A DNA stretch of 64,000 nucleotides from CAVONB01 sp963697205 (GCA_963697205.1 CAVONB010000005.1:62001-126000); one strand, 5' to 3'; counted from the stretch's first letter, positions 37,480 to 47,642 are shown. Notes: a model not told the origin generated them from the sequence alone. Translations and numbers: made by a program.

Positions 37480-38592
37480 TCAGCTTGCCGCGGGTGCGCC
37501 CGCCGCGAGGCTCTCCACCAGGTCGGCGAGCCGCGCCACCGCGTCCGGGCGCCCCTGCCTCTTGGCCGCCGCTGCGGCCGCCACCAAGCGCTCCGGGTCT
37601 CCGGCCAGCGCCGCAATTTCCGCCGCCAGCCGTGCCGACGTCAGATCTTTCTGTTCGATACACCAACCCCCGCCCAATTCGGCAAGCCGAGTAGCGTTGG
37701 CGAGCTGATCGTTGTCAAGCGCGTGCGGCAGCGGCACCAGGATCGCGGGCCGCCCGATCACCGTCAGCTCGGCCACCGTCGATGCTCCCGCCCGCCCGAT
37801 AATCAGGTGCGAGGCCGCCATGCGCTCCGGCAAGTCCTTGAAGAACGTCGCCAATTCGCACCGGATGCCCGCCGCCTCATAGGCCGACCGCGTACGCTCC
37901 AGATCCTCCTCGCGGCACTGCTGGACGAGCGACAGCCGCCCCTTCACGGCATCCGGCAGTTGCGCAACCGCCGGCGGCACGGCATCGGAGAAGTATCGCG
38001 CCCCCTGGCTGCCGCCGAAGACGAGGACACGGAACGGACCGCTCGCCGCCGGCACGAGATAGGCCTGCTCCGCCGCCGCGACGACCACCGCGCGCACCGG
38101 ATTGCCCGTAAACCGCGCCTTGGCCGCCAGCGCACCCTCCAACAACCGCGTCCTCTCGAACGAGGTCGCGATCGCCGTCACCCGCTTGGCCAGCATCCGG
38201 TTCGCCCGTCCCAGCACCGCGTTCTGCTCGTGCAGCATGGTCGGGATGCGCCGCAGGCTAGCCGCCACCAGCGGCGGAAACGTCGGATAGCCGCCGAACC
38301 CGACCACGACGCCCGGGCGGACCTCGGCCAGGATGCGCGAGGCCGCCCTGACGCCGCGCGCCAGTTGCAGCACCGTATTGGCGGCCGACACCGGATTGCG
38401 GCCGGCGAGCGTCGCGGACGGCACCATGTGTACCGTGCGCGCAGGAAACCCTGTACCGTAACGATCGCCCCTCATGTCGGTGATGAGGTCGACGGTCAGG
38501 CCACGTCGTTGCAGTTCCTCGGCGAGCGCGAATGCCGGGAACAGGTGCCCGCCAGTCCCCCCGGCGGCCAGCATGACCGTACGTGTCTTCAC
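37480..38592 (-). CDS. murG: Peptidoglycan glycosyltransferase MurG
   Basis: 370 aa peripheral GT-B enzyme converting lipid I to lipid II. G-loop 1 AAGGTGGHLFPAFALAEEL, GFGGYPTFPPLVAA, HEQNAVLGRANRML, GGSQGARYFSDAVP, GRAGASTVAELTVIG and HALDNDQLANATRL. The start is a GTG at 38592 whose last bases form GTGA with the ftsW stop, so the two are coupled. An internal ATG at 38574 lies too close to the G-loop. Confidence 0.95.
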   Translation of the reverse strand: MKTRTVMLAAGGTGGHLFPAFALAEELQRRGLTVDLITDMRGDRYGTGFPARTVHMVPSATLAGRNPVSAANTVLQLARGVRAASRILAEVRPGVVVGFGGYPTFPPLVAASLRRIPTMLHEQNAVLGRANRMLAKRVTAIATSFERTRLLEGALAAKARFTGNPVRAVVVAAAEQAYLVPAASGPFRVLVFGGSQGARYFSDAVPPAVAQLPDAVKGRLSLVQQCREEDLERTRSAYEAAGIRCELATFFKDLPERMAASHLIIGRAGASTVAELTVIGRPAILVPLPHALDNDQLANATRLAELGGGWCIEQKDLTSARLAAEIAALAGDPERLVAAAAAAKRQGRPDAVARLADLVESLAAGAPAAS

Positions 38593-39768
38593 GTTGTGCG
38601 TTGCCCCGTCGAATGCGTGCCGTCTACCGTCACGGCGAATCTGGGCTTTTTGAGGCGTTGCGCATCGGGCCGTCGCCGCGTCAGGGCCAGCAGCATGCCG
38701 AACAGCAACGAGACGGAGATCAGCGACGACCCGCCCGCCGACACGAACGGCAGCGTCATGCCTTTGGCCGGCATCAAACCGACGTTCACGCTCATGTTGA
38801 TCAGAGCCTGCAGCCCGAGCGCCAGCGCCAGCCCCGCCACGCTGAGCCGGGTCGCCGCATCGGGATCGCGCCAGCCGCTCACGAAGGCCCTGAGCACGAT
38901 GAAGGCGTAGAGCAGCGCCAGCGCCAGGCACGCGATCACGCCATACTCCTCCGCGATCACCGCGAAGATGAAGTCGGTATGCGCATCGGGCAGCGCCGAC
39001 TTGATCGTCCCTTCGCCGGGCCCCCGCCCAAGGAATCCGCCTTGCGCAAACGAGTCCACCGCCCGCTCCAGCTGCGAGTTCGCCTGCGGGCCGGAAAACA
39101 AAAACCGGTCGACGCGCACCTTGACGTGGTCGAACACGAAATAGGCGGCAATGATGCCGGCCAGCGCCGTGCCCGCGAAGGCCGCTGCCGCGCGCAGCGG
39201 CCGCCCTGACAGGAACAGCAGCGCGCCCCACACCAGCACGATCAACAGCGTCTGCCCGACGTCGGGCTGGATCAGCAACAGCCCCGCAAACGCGACCAGC
39301 AACCCGATTGCCATTGGCAACGCCGGCATGTCCGGCCGCCGCCCCGACTCCGCGAACAGCCACGCCACGACGACGATGAACGCCGGCTTCGCGATTTCCG
39401 ACGGCTGCAGCGAATAGCCCGCAAACGACAGCCACCGTCGCGCGCCGTTGATCTCGATGCCCGACGCGCGCCACCACCACCAGCAGCACCAGCGAGACCG
39501 CCAGCACGACGAGGCTGAGGCGACGGACACGGGCGGGATCGAGCAGCGACACCGACAGCATGCCGATCAGCCCGAGTGTGACGAACACGACATGACGCTG
39601 GAAGAAGAAGAACGCCGGCAGGCCCTTCTTGAGCGCCACCGCGGGGCTGGCCGCCAGCGACAGCACGACGCCCGCCGACGCCAGCACCAGGATCGCGGAC
39701 AGCAGCACGTGGTCGACCGTGAACCACCACTGCGCCAGCCGCGACCGATCCGTGCGCGCAAAGCTCAT
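38589..39768 (-). CDS. ftsW: Lipid II polymerase / division protein FtsW (one frameshift)
   Basis: SEDS-family septal glycosyltransferase with about ten membrane helices. The ATG at 39768 opens MSFARTDRSRLAQWWFTVDH. An extra G near 39461 breaks the frame in VVVARVG/IEINGARRWL. Corrected length is 392 aa. SEDS blocks INGARRWLSFAGYSLQPSEI, LIQPDVGQTLLIV, DAHTDFIFAVIAEEYG and GLMPAKGMTLPFVSAGGSSL are all present. The gene is normally essential and no second copy is visible, so the break is very probably a sequence error. Confidence 0.93.
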
Positions 39769-39787
39769 GCGACCGCCAGCCTTCCCC

Positions 39788-39809
39788 CTCTCCCCGTAGA
39801 CGGGGAGAG
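39788..39809. repeat. Perfect 10-bp palindrome between murD and ftsW
   Basis: CTCTCCCCGT-AG-ACGGGGAGAG, 19 bp upstream of the ftsW start codon. It shares the CTCTCCCC core with the inverted repeat at 228-291 and resembles short dispersed palindromes seen in many Hyphomicrobiales genomes. Confidence 0.65.
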
Positions 39810-39895
39810 AGCCAGCGCTAGCGGCCGGCTCGCGGAACGCGTGTCGCCAGCGCAATCAGAATGCGTAAGGGGCGGCCCAAAGCGCGCCGATGACC

Positions 39896-41366
39896 TCATG
39901 CCTCGCCCTCCCGCGCCACGGCGGGAATGGCGCGCACGAGATCGCGAAACGTGTCGCCACGATGCTCGAAGCTGCGGAACTGGTCGTAAGACGCGCACGC
40001 CGGCGACAGCAGCACCACCGGCTTCCCCGCCCCGCCCGCAAGGGCATCCTTCATCGCCGCGGCGACCGCGACATCGAGCGTCCCGCACCGCTCGAACGCG
40101 ACCTTGCCCGCGAGCGTGGCCGCGAAATCCTCTGTAGCCGCGCCGATCAGGTACGCCTTCGCGATCCGCCCGAAGTAGCCCTCCAACATCGCGATCCCGC
40201 CCTCCTTGGCTTTGCCGCCCAGGATCCAATGGATGTCGCCGGCAAACGACGCCAGCGCCTTCTCCGTCGAATCCGCGTTCGTCGCCTTCGAGTCGTTGAT
40301 CGAACAGCACCCGCCCGCCCGGCTTGGCCAGCGACCCGACCTCTTCCATGCGATGAGGAAGACCGGGATACGTCTTGAGGCCCGCGCCAATCTCGTCATG
40401 CGGCACACCCAGCCATTCGCAGGCCAGAAAAGCGGCTGCGGCATTCTCCGCGTTGTGTCCACCCCTGAGCGCGCGCGCCGACGACAGGTCGACCAGGACC
40501 TCGCCGAGGCAATAGCCGCCCCCGATCGAAACCGCGCGCTTCAGCCGGCCATCTTGCGGATAGACGAGTTCGGTGATCGACGACGCCCGGCGTGTGAACA
40601 TGACCACGGGCCGTTCGGCCGCGACGACGCGGCTGACGATCTCCCGGCAATGCTCGCCCTCATGCCGGAACCCGTCCTCCACGCCCACCACGGCGATCCC
40701 CGCCCCCGCCACCACACGCTCCTTGATCGCGGCGTAGTTGGTCATGGCCTGCGCGGGATCGTCCGCCGGCCCGTGCCGATCGAGGTGATCGGGCGTGATG
40801 TTGAGCAGCACGCCGATCGTCGGCTTGAGCGATGGCGTCAGGTCGATCTGGAACGACGACAATTCCAACACGTAGACGCGCCCCGGCGCGAATGGCTCCA
40901 GCGCCAGCACCGGCACGCCGATGTTGCCGCCCATCTGCACGTCCCCACCGGCCGCGCGCAGGATATGCGCCACAAGCGCCGTCGTGGTCGACTTGCCGTT
41001 GGTGCCCGTGATCGCGACCACCTGGGCATCCGCCAGCATGGCCGCCCGCTCGCGAAAGAAGATCTCGACGTCGCCGATCACCTCCACGCCCGCGGCACGC
41101 GCAAGATCAACGCTCCAATGAGGCGTTGGATGCGTCAGCGGCACGCCGGGCGCCAGCACCAGCGCGGCAAGACGCGACCAGTCGGTCGCCCGCAAATCCT
41201 CAACCGCGATGCCGGCATCCGCGGCGGCCTTGCGCCCGGCCTCCCCGTCGTCCCATCCGATGACCGAGGCGCCGCCCGCCATCAGCGCGCGCGCCGTCGC
41301 CAAGCCCGAGCCGCCGAGCCCGAACACGGCGACCGTGCGACCTGCGAATGTCGAGGCGCGAATCAT
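39896..41366 (-). CDS. murD: UDP-N-acetylmuramoylalanine--D-glutamate ligase (one frameshift)
   Basis: Adds D-Glu to UDP-MurNAc-L-Ala. UDP site VAVFGLGGSGLATARALM, P-loop GTNGKSTTTALVAH, NITPDHLDRHG, HNAENAAAAFLAC, and after the break INDSKATNADSTEKALASF and ILGGKAKEGG. One extra base near 40301 (TTCGATCAAC) shifts the frame in RVLF/INDSKATN. Corrected length 489 aa. Both halves match well, so error is far likelier than loss of this essential gene. Confidence 0.95.
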
Positions 41367-41409
41367 GGCGTCAGATTACCCGAGTTTCCAAGCATTCGCT
41401 GCCCGCCCT

Positions 41410-42348
41410 TCACCGCAACGGCGCTTCGCCAAGCCGGCCGGGATCGACGCGAAAGACGACGGGAAAGTGCGTGTCCCACGCCGACCACCGACGCGAGCCG
41501 GCCTCGCTGACCGTCCAGATGAAGCCGTCTGGATCGAAGCTCAAGTCCTCGATGCCCGAAGGCGTGTCGTAGGCGGCCGCGACGGCGCCGGTGCCGAGTT
41601 CGATCCTGACGAATTGCCCGAGCCGCGCGCCGCTGCGCGACACCCACAGGCGGCCCGCGGAATCGAAGGCAGCGCCCTGTGCCTTGCTGGGCAGCGGCAG
41701 GGTGGCACTGATGTCAGCCGCCGAAATCTGCGTGCCATGGAGACGTGCGAGCGCCACGCGGTCAAGGCGCCCGGGCCCCTTGGCGTCGTAGCTGCCGAGC
41801 CAGAGCGCCTTGCCGTCGCCGGCGGCGAACGAACCCTTGAGGGGCGCCTGGAGCGCGATCGACCGGATGAAGCGTCCGAGACGCCGTGGGTCGCGGGCGG
41901 TCAATTCGACCTCGTACATCACACGGGTGTCGACCACCCACAAGCGGCCGGGCGCGCCCTTCGCAAGGCCTCCGGCATGGCCGCAGAGGGGCGGCAGGTC
42001 GAGGGGGTCACTCGCGCGTCCCGTCCCGGGATCGATGCGCCACACGCGGCAAGGTCCGCGCACCGCGGCCGCGTCCGTGGGCGTGTATCCGGCCACGTAG
42101 ATCACGCCGTCGATCACCGTCAGGCCCTGCGGCACGAAACCAGCGTCGAGGCCGGGCACCCAGATCATCCCGACAATGGCATCGCGCGCGGGAAGTGTGC
42201 CGCCGCGCACACCCGGTGCACGGTCGGTGTATCGCGGCGGATCGCCGAGAACGGCTTGCGCGGCGGCTTGGCCACACGCCAGCGCCACGACGCAGACCGC
42301 CAGGACGGCCGGGAAGAGACGGCGCCGCAGTCCGATGACCTCTGCCAC
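41410..42348 (-). CDS. Exported beta-propeller (SMP-30/NHL-like) protein inside the division cluster
   Basis: 312 aa from a GTG at 42348. A signal peptide (LFPAVLAVCVVALACGQAAA) is followed by repeats of the type LWVVDTRVMYEVEL, ALWLGSYDAKGPGRL, GRLWVSRSGARLGQ and GFIWTVSEAGSRRW, each resembling a propeller blade. No catalytic residues of lactonases were identified with confidence. It starts 4 bp after mraY and ends 43 bp before murD, so it should be co-transcribed with wall genes. This position is not part of the standard cluster. A periplasmic scaffold or sensor role is possible but unproven. Confidence 0.75.
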   Translation of the reverse strand: MAEVIGLRRRLFPAVLAVCVVALACGQAAAQAVLGDPPRYTDRAPGVRGGTLPARDAIVGMIWVPGLDAGFVPQGLTVIDGVIYVAGYTPTDAAAVRGPCRVWRIDPGTGRASDPLDLPPLCGHAGGLAKGAPGRLWVVDTRVMYEVELTARDPRRLGRFIRSIALQAPLKGSFAAGDGKALWLGSYDAKGPGRLDRVALARLHGTQISAADISATLPLPSKAQGAAFDSAGRLWVSRSGARLGQFVRIELGTGAVAAAYDTPSGIEDLSFDPDGFIWTVSEAGSRRWSAWDTHFPVVFRVDPGRLGEAPLR

Positions 42349-42352
42349 GGCT

Positions 42353-43453
42353 CTACCGGAGCTTCAGCGTGGCGAGCCCGATCAGCGCAAAGATCACCGA
42401 GATGATCCAGAAGCGCACGACGACGGTCAATTCTTGCCAGCCCTTCTGCTCGAAGTGGTGGTGCAGCGGCGCCATTCGGAACACGCGCTTTCCCGTCATC
42501 TTGTAGGAAGCGACCTGGATGATGACCGACAGCGTCACGAGAACGAACAAGCCACCGACGATGGCGAGCTGGATCTCGTGCTTGGTCGCCACCGCGATGG
42601 CGCCAAGCGCTCCGCCCAGCGCCAGCGAGCCGGTATCGCCCATGAAGATCATGGCCGGCGGGGCGTTGAACCAGAGGAAACCGAGCCCCGCGCCGATAAT
42701 CGCGCCGCAGATGACCGCGAGCTCGCCGGTCCCGGGCACGTAGTGGAGTTGCAGGTAGCTGGCGAACTTCACGTTGCCGATAAGGTAGGAGATCAGCCCG
42801 AACGTCGCCGCCGCCACCATCACTGGCACGATGGCGAGCCCATCGAGGCCGTCCGTCAAGTTGACGGCGTTGCCCGCGCCAACGATCACGAACATCGCCA
42901 CGACGATGAAGAACAGGCCGAGGTGGAAATAGAGGTTCTTGAAGAACGGCAGCGTCAACGCATCCGACAGGTCAAGCGAGCCCGGCTTGTCGGGAATTGC
43001 CAGATGCATGATGACGTAGCCCGCGATGGCCGCCACCACGAATTCCAGCAGCAGGCGCATCTTGCCCGAGAAACCCGACGTCGACTGCTTCGTCACCTTC
43101 AGATAGTCGTCGTAGAAGCCGAGTACGCCATAGGCGATCATGACGCCAGCGACCACCCACACGTAGGGGCTTCTCAGGTTCGCCCACAACAGCGTCGACA
43201 CCATGATCCCGGCCAGGATCATGAGCCCGCCCATAGTGGGGGTGCCGCGCTTTGACAGGTGCGTCTTGGGCCCGTCCTCGCGGATCGGCTGGCCCTTGCC
43301 CTGCTTGACGCGAAGGAGGTCGATGATCCCCGGGCCGAACAGCATCACGAACAACAGCGCGGTGAAGATCGCACCGCCGGTCCGGAATGTGATGTAGCGA
43401 AAGACGTTGAGCGGTCCGATCTGATCGGAAAAGCTCACCAGCTCATAGAGCAT
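42353..43453 (-). CDS. mraY: Phospho-N-acetylmuramoyl-pentapeptide-transferase
   Basis: 366 aa integral membrane enzyme (ten helices) making lipid I from UDP-MurNAc-pentapeptide and undecaprenyl phosphate. Conserved blocks: GQPIREDGPKTHLSKRGTPT, GFYDDYLKVTKQSTSG (the catalytic Asp pair), GAGNAVNLTDGLDGLAI and APLHHHFEQKGWQE. Start MLYELVSFSD at 43453 matches the family; the in-frame upstream extension is basic and non-conserved. Confidence 0.97.
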   Translation of the reverse strand: MLYELVSFSDQIGPLNVFRYITFRTGGAIFTALLFVMLFGPGIIDLLRVKQGKGQPIREDGPKTHLSKRGTPTMGGLMILAGIMVSTLLWANLRSPYVWVVAGVMIAYGVLGFYDDYLKVTKQSTSGFSGKMRLLLEFVVAAIAGYVIMHLAIPDKPGSLDLSDALTLPFFKNLYFHLGLFFIVVAMFVIVGAGNAVNLTDGLDGLAIVPVMVAAATFGLISYLIGNVKFASYLQLHYVPGTGELAVICGAIIGAGLGFLWFNAPPAMIFMGDTGSLALGGALGAIAVATKHEIQLAIVGGLFVLVTLSVIIQVASYKMTGKRVFRMAPLHHHFEQKGWQELTVVVRFWIISVIFALIGLATLKLR

Positions 43454-43531
43454 CAAGTCCCTCCGTCGGGCGGGATGGCGCCGCAGCAGGTTGCCGCCGC
43501 GTGCCGGACCGCCACCGCGCAACGCGCGCTT

Positions 43532-44983
43532 CTAGCGCCCGCCCACCGTGCTGGCAAACCGCTTTTTGATGGCGGCGACGATGGCCCAGGCCCGCGCGCC
43601 GTTCGAGCCCTTGACCATGACGACGTCTCCGGGCCGGATTGCGGCAAGAACCATGGGCTCCAACCCCACCGCTGTCTCAGCCCAAGCCCCGCGCAAGCCT
43701 TCCGGCAGCGCCTCGAACAACCGCTTCATGTTGGGTCCGCACGCGAATACGACGTCGGCCGTGCGCTCCACGACGCCCTTGAGGCCAACATGGTAGTCGG
43801 CCGATTGCGCGCCTAGCTCCAGCATTTCGCCCAGCACCGCGACACGGCGCCCGAACCGGGTATCCGCGATCTGGCCGGCCGCCTCGAGTGCCGCCGCCAT
43901 AGAGGCGGGATTGGCATTGTAGCTCTCGTCGACCAGCAGGGCTTGGCCGTCCCCGACGGTCAAGAGCGACCGGTCGCCCCGCCCGGCCGGTGCGCCGAAC
44001 GCTGCCAAGGCCCCGCTGGCGCGCACCACATCTGCACCGCACGCCGCCACCGCCAGAAGCACGGCCAGCGCATCCGCCGCGTTGTGATCGCCCGGCACGC
44101 CGAGCGTCAGAGGCAATGGCGCATCGTCCCGTCGAACAACGCTATAGCGCGACCGTTCGCCGGCCTGGCCGGCTGGCGCGGCGGGGATGCGATAGTCGGC
44201 GCGGGCCTCTCCACCGAAAGCAAACGTCTTCACGTCGGCGCCGGCGCGCGTGGCGGCTTCGCGCAGCAGCGCGGTGTGCCGGCTGTCCGCCGGCAGCACG
44301 GCGACACCGCCGGGCGCCAGACCTGCAAAGATCTCCGCCTTGGCGTTGGCCACGCCGACCTCGCCATCGGGAAAATTGCCGACGTGCACCGGCAGCACGT
44401 TGACGACGACGGCTACGTGCGGACGCACCATCTGCGTCAGCGGCGTGATCTCGCCCGCATGGTTCATGCCGATCTCGAACACGCCATACCGTGTCTCGGC
44501 CGGCATGTTGGCGAGCATCAGCGGCACGCCCCAGTGATTGTTGTAGGATTTGAGCGAGGCGTGCACCCGACCCGGCGCCACCGCCTCGAAACACGCCCGC
44601 AACATTTCCTTCGTGGTCGTCTTGCCCGCCGAACCCGTGACCGCCACCACGCGAGCCTCGTCCGGCAGCCGCGCCCGGGCCGCCCCGGCGATGCGAACCA
44701 GCGCCGCCAGGGGATCATCGACCCAAAGCAGCACCCCGTCGCCCGCCTGGCGAGCATAATGCCCGCGCACCAGAGCCGCCGCGGCACCCGCCTTGAACGC
44801 CGCACCGACGAAATCGTGCCCGTCGCGCACGTCCCTCAGCGCCACGAACACCTCACCCGGCTGGATCGAGCGCGTGTCGATCGAAAAACCCGCGACCTCG
44901 CCCGGCAGCGGCGCCGGGCCCGCCTCGACCGTACCACGGGCCGCCGCCACGAGATCGGCCCACGTCCAAAGCGCCCCCGTCAT
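43532..44983 (-). CDS. murF: UDP-N-acetylmuramoyl-tripeptide--D-alanyl-D-alanine ligase
   Basis: 483 aa. Adds D-Ala-D-Ala to the UDP-MurNAc-tripeptide. VAGFSIDTRSIQPGEVFVAL at the N-terminus, P-loop TGSAGKTTTKEMLR, SYNNHWGVPLMLANMP, EIGMNHAGEI and VDESYNANPASMAAAL. Its ATG overlaps the murE stop (ATGA), so the two are coupled. 78 bp before mraY. Confidence 0.97.
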   Translation of the reverse strand: MTGALWTWADLVAAARGTVEAGPAPLPGEVAGFSIDTRSIQPGEVFVALRDVRDGHDFVGAAFKAGAAAALVRGHYARQAGDGVLLWVDDPLAALVRIAGAARARLPDEARVVAVTGSAGKTTTKEMLRACFEAVAPGRVHASLKSYNNHWGVPLMLANMPAETRYGVFEIGMNHAGEITPLTQMVRPHVAVVVNVLPVHVGNFPDGEVGVANAKAEIFAGLAPGGVAVLPADSRHTALLREAATRAGADVKTFAFGGEARADYRIPAAPAGQAGERSRYSVVRRDDAPLPLTLGVPGDHNAADALAVLLAVAACGADVVRASGALAAFGAPAGRGDRSLLTVGDGQALLVDESYNANPASMAAALEAAGQIADTRFGRRVAVLGEMLELGAQSADYHVGLKGVVERTADVVFACGPNMKRLFEALPEGLRGAWAETAVGLEPMVLAAIRPGDVVMVKGSNGARAWAIVAAIKKRFASTVGGR

Positions 44984-46467
44984 ACTGCCCGCCCCTCGCC
45001 GTTGCGCCGCACGATCGCCGCGCGGACCGCTTCGTGATCGCAGAACGGCAGCACGCGATCGCCGACAATCTGGCCGGTCTCGTGCCCTTTGCCTGCGATC
45101 AGCGCCACATCGCCGGCCCCCAGCATGTCGATCGCAGCCGCAATCGCTTCCGCCCGGTCCGCAATTTCACGCACCGCAGCGCGCCCCGCTACGTGCGCCC
45201 CCGCCAGGATCTCCGCGCGGATCGCGCCCGGCGCCTCGCTGCGCGGATTGTCGTCGGTCACGATCACGACGTCGGCGCCCTCGACCGCCAGCCGCCCCAT
45301 GATCGGCCGCTTGCCCGTGTCGCGATCGCCGCCGCAACCGAACACAACGACGAGCTTTCCCGTCGCGAACGGCCGGCAGGCTTCGAGCGCCGCCGTCAGC
45401 GCTTCCGGCTTGTGCGCATAATCCACGATGGCGAGCCCGCCGGCCACGTCGCCCGCCACCTCAAGCCGCCCCGGCACGCCCTTCAGCGTCTCGAGCCCCG
45501 CGATCACGTCACCCGGCGGCGCTACCTCCAAAGCCAAGACGAGCCCCGCGGCAACCAGCGCATTCTCCACCTGATAGCCGCCGATCAGTGGCAACCGCAC
45601 CCGCCGCCGCGTGCCGTTCCAATCCACCTCCAGCACCTGCGCGAAGCCCTCGCGCGTCACGCAGCAAAGCCGCAGCCCCGCGACCGCCCGCCGTCCCGTC
45701 TCGATCACCCGCTGTCCACGCGCCGTGGCCGCCGCGACCACGTCGCCTGCCCGTGCGCCGTCCATGTTGACCACGACCGGAGCATGCGCCGGCAGCAGGT
45801 CGCCGAACAACCTCAGCTTGGCGGCAAGATAGTCCTCCACCGTCGGGTGATAATCGAGATGATCGCGGCCGAGGTTCGTGAACGCGCCAGCCGTCAGCCG
45901 AACGCCGTCCAGCCGATGCTGGTCGAGCCCGTGCGATGACGCTTCCATGGCCAGATGCGTCACCCCACAGTCCGCCAGCCGCGCCAGCGTCCGATGCAGC
46001 GTCACCGGATCGGGCGTCGTCAGCGAGCCGTAGTCGGCGCCGTCCGATGTCACCACGCCGATCGTGCCGAGCGACGCCGACCGACAACCGCACGCGGCCA
46101 GGATCTGGCGCGTGAACTCCGCGACCGATGTCTTCCCGCTTGTGCCCGTCACCGCAACGACGGTTTCTGGCTGCCGCCCGAACAGGCGCGCCGCCATCAG
46201 CGCCAGCGCCCGTCGCGGCTCCACGCTACGCAGCACCGGCACACCGAGCGCACCAAGACCCACGCCTTCGCCCGCCAAGATGGCGACCGCACCCTTGTCC
46301 ACCGCGTCGGCCGCAAACCGCGCGCCGTCCGCCCGTGTGCCCGCGAGCGCGACGAACAGGTCGCCCGGCTCCACCTGACGGCTGTCCGCCGTGATCGAGC
46401 GAACGCGAACCCCATCGCAACCAGGTGGCGCGATCGTTTCGGGACCGATGAGCGACGTCAGGAGCAT
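44980..46467 (-). CDS. murE: UDP-N-acetylmuramoyl-tripeptide synthetase (meso-DAP adding)
   Basis: 495 aa. SITADSRQVEPGDLFVAL (UDP region), P-loop TGTSGKTSVAEF, TTPDPVTLHRTL, MEASSHGLDQHR, NLGRDHLDYHPTVEDY, and DNPRSE, the DNPR motif that selects meso-diaminopimelate. Start at 46467 (MLLTSLIGPE); the long upstream extension is R/P-rich and not conserved. Upstream there is no ftsI: the next gene (46740) is divergent, so murE starts the cluster here and its promoter must lie in 46468-46739, where no clear one was found. Confidence 0.97.
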   Translation of the reverse strand: MLLTSLIGPETIAPPGCDGVRVRSITADSRQVEPGDLFVALAGTRADGARFAADAVDKGAVAILAGEGVGLGALGVPVLRSVEPRRALALMAARLFGRQPETVVAVTGTSGKTSVAEFTRQILAACGCRSASLGTIGVVTSDGADYGSLTTPDPVTLHRTLARLADCGVTHLAMEASSHGLDQHRLDGVRLTAGAFTNLGRDHLDYHPTVEDYLAAKLRLFGDLLPAHAPVVVNMDGARAGDVVAAATARGQRVIETGRRAVAGLRLCCVTREGFAQVLEVDWNGTRRRVRLPLIGGYQVENALVAAGLVLALEVAPPGDVIAGLETLKGVPGRLEVAGDVAGGLAIVDYAHKPEALTAALEACRPFATGKLVVVFGCGGDRDTGKRPIMGRLAVEGADVVIVTDDNPRSEAPGAIRAEILAGAHVAGRAAVREIADRAEAIAAAIDMLGAGDVALIAGKGHETGQIVGDRVLPFCDHEAVRAAIVRRNGEGRAV

Positions 46468-46680
46468 GGGGCGAACACGACCATGGACGAAGGAACGGCG
46501 GAACGTCCGGCAACCGCGGCCCGACCCGACCCGACCGGGCCGGCCAGCGGGCACAACCACCCGCGGATGACGCCCTTCGCCCGGCCGCGTGTTCATAGGT
46601 TGCGCCGCAGATCGCGTCAAATCGGACGGTTCTCCAGCATCGGCCCGCCGCCGGGCGCCGTGCTGCGCGCGCCCATGCGA

Positions 46681-46709
46681 TTGACAAGCCCTGCCGAACC
46701 TGATCGATC
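46681..46709 (+). promoter_or_regulatory. Possible promoter of the HAD-hydrolase gene
   Basis: A perfect TTGACA (46681-46686) is followed after 17 bp by TCGATC, a weak -10, 31 bp before the ATG at 46740. Confidence 0.3.
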
Positions 46710-46739
46710 GCGCGGGATCGCTCACGAGGAACAAACGCG

Positions 46740-47600
46740 ATGTCACCGCCCATCATCGAAGGCGCCGGCCCGCTTCTGTCGGCCTGTGACGTCGTCTTCT
46801 GCGACGTCTGGGGCGTCGTCCACGACGGCGTCGCCGCCTACGCATCCGCGGTCGCCGCGCTCGAGCGTTTTCGCACGACAGGCGGCACCGTCATCCTGAT
46901 CTCCAACGCGCCGATGCCCGCCGACGCCGTCGCGCCCGTCATCGACGAAAAGGGCGTGCCGCGCACCGCCTGGGACGCCATCGTTACCTCCGGGAACCTG
47001 TCGCTGGCACACGTCGCCGACCGCGGATGGAAGAAAATCCTCAAGATCGAGTACGACTACGACACCTCGCTGTTCGATCGCATCACCGCGCGCGCCGTCG
47101 ACGTCGCCGAAGCCGAGGGCATCGTCTGCGTCGGCATGCGCGACCACCTGCACGAGACGCCGGAAGCCTATCGCGCGTTGCTGCAGCGCGCGCTGGACAG
47201 GGATCTGACGTTCGTATGCGCCAACCCGGATCTCGTCGTCGATGTCGGCGGCCGCATCGTCTATTGCGCCGGCACGCTGGCGGCGATGTATGAGGCGATG
47301 GGCGGCACCGTTTATTGGGCCGGCAAGCCGCATCCGCCGATTTATGACATGGCCCGCGCGACCGCCGAACGCCTGCGCGGCGCGCCTGTCGACCCCGCCC
47401 GCATCCTCGCCATCGGCGACAGCGTCCGCACCGACATTGCCGGCGCAACCGGATACGGCATTACCTCGGTGTTTGTCGGTTGTGGGATCCACCGTAACGA
47501 CGTGATGACCGGCGCGCGCATCGATCAAGCGCGGCTTAAGCAGCTTTTTGCAGGCAGCGCAGCGAAGGCCGCCGGCGCACTGCCCGTCCTCGCCTGGTAG
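46740..47600 (+). CDS. HAD-superfamily class IIA hydrolase (TIGR01459 type)
   Basis: 286 aa phosphatase-like protein. Motif I is CDVWGVVHDG, with the nucleophile Asp and the tryptophan that marks this subfamily. Motif II Ser/Thr is in VILISNAP, the Lys motif in WAGKPHPPIYDMA and motif IV in ILAIGDSVRTDIAGA. The cap is of the C2 type between motifs II and III. Members are common in alphaproteobacteria; the substrate is not established. ATG at 46740 follows GAGGAA. Divergent from murE. Confidence 0.85.
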   Translation: MSPPIIEGAGPLLSACDVVFCDVWGVVHDGVAAYASAVAALERFRTTGGTVILISNAPMPADAVAPVIDEKGVPRTAWDAIVTSGNLSLAHVADRGWKKILKIEYDYDTSLFDRITARAVDVAEAEGIVCVGMRDHLHETPEAYRALLQRALDRDLTFVCANPDLVVDVGGRIVYCAGTLAAMYEAMGGTVYWAGKPHPPIYDMARATAERLRGAPVDPARILAIGDSVRTDIAGATGYGITSVFVGCGIHRNDVMTGARIDQARLKQLFAGSAAKAAGALPVLAW

Positions 47601-47642
47601 CCACCACCGATACCCCCGCGCCACACTCTGGCAAGCGCCTGT

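Noticed and set aside
36499..38910. An 803-codon plus-strand frame opposite murC and murG
   Set aside because: Arg/His-rich translation without motifs, antisense to clearly conserved genes; a GC-rich shadow frame. The same applies to 1454-3520 and 51488-53407 on the plus strand.
37480..39855. A single 791-residue FtsW-MurG fusion protein
   Set aside because: It arises from the extra base in ftsW. The second half of ftsW lies in another frame with its own stop overlapping the murG GTG start, so these are two normal genes.
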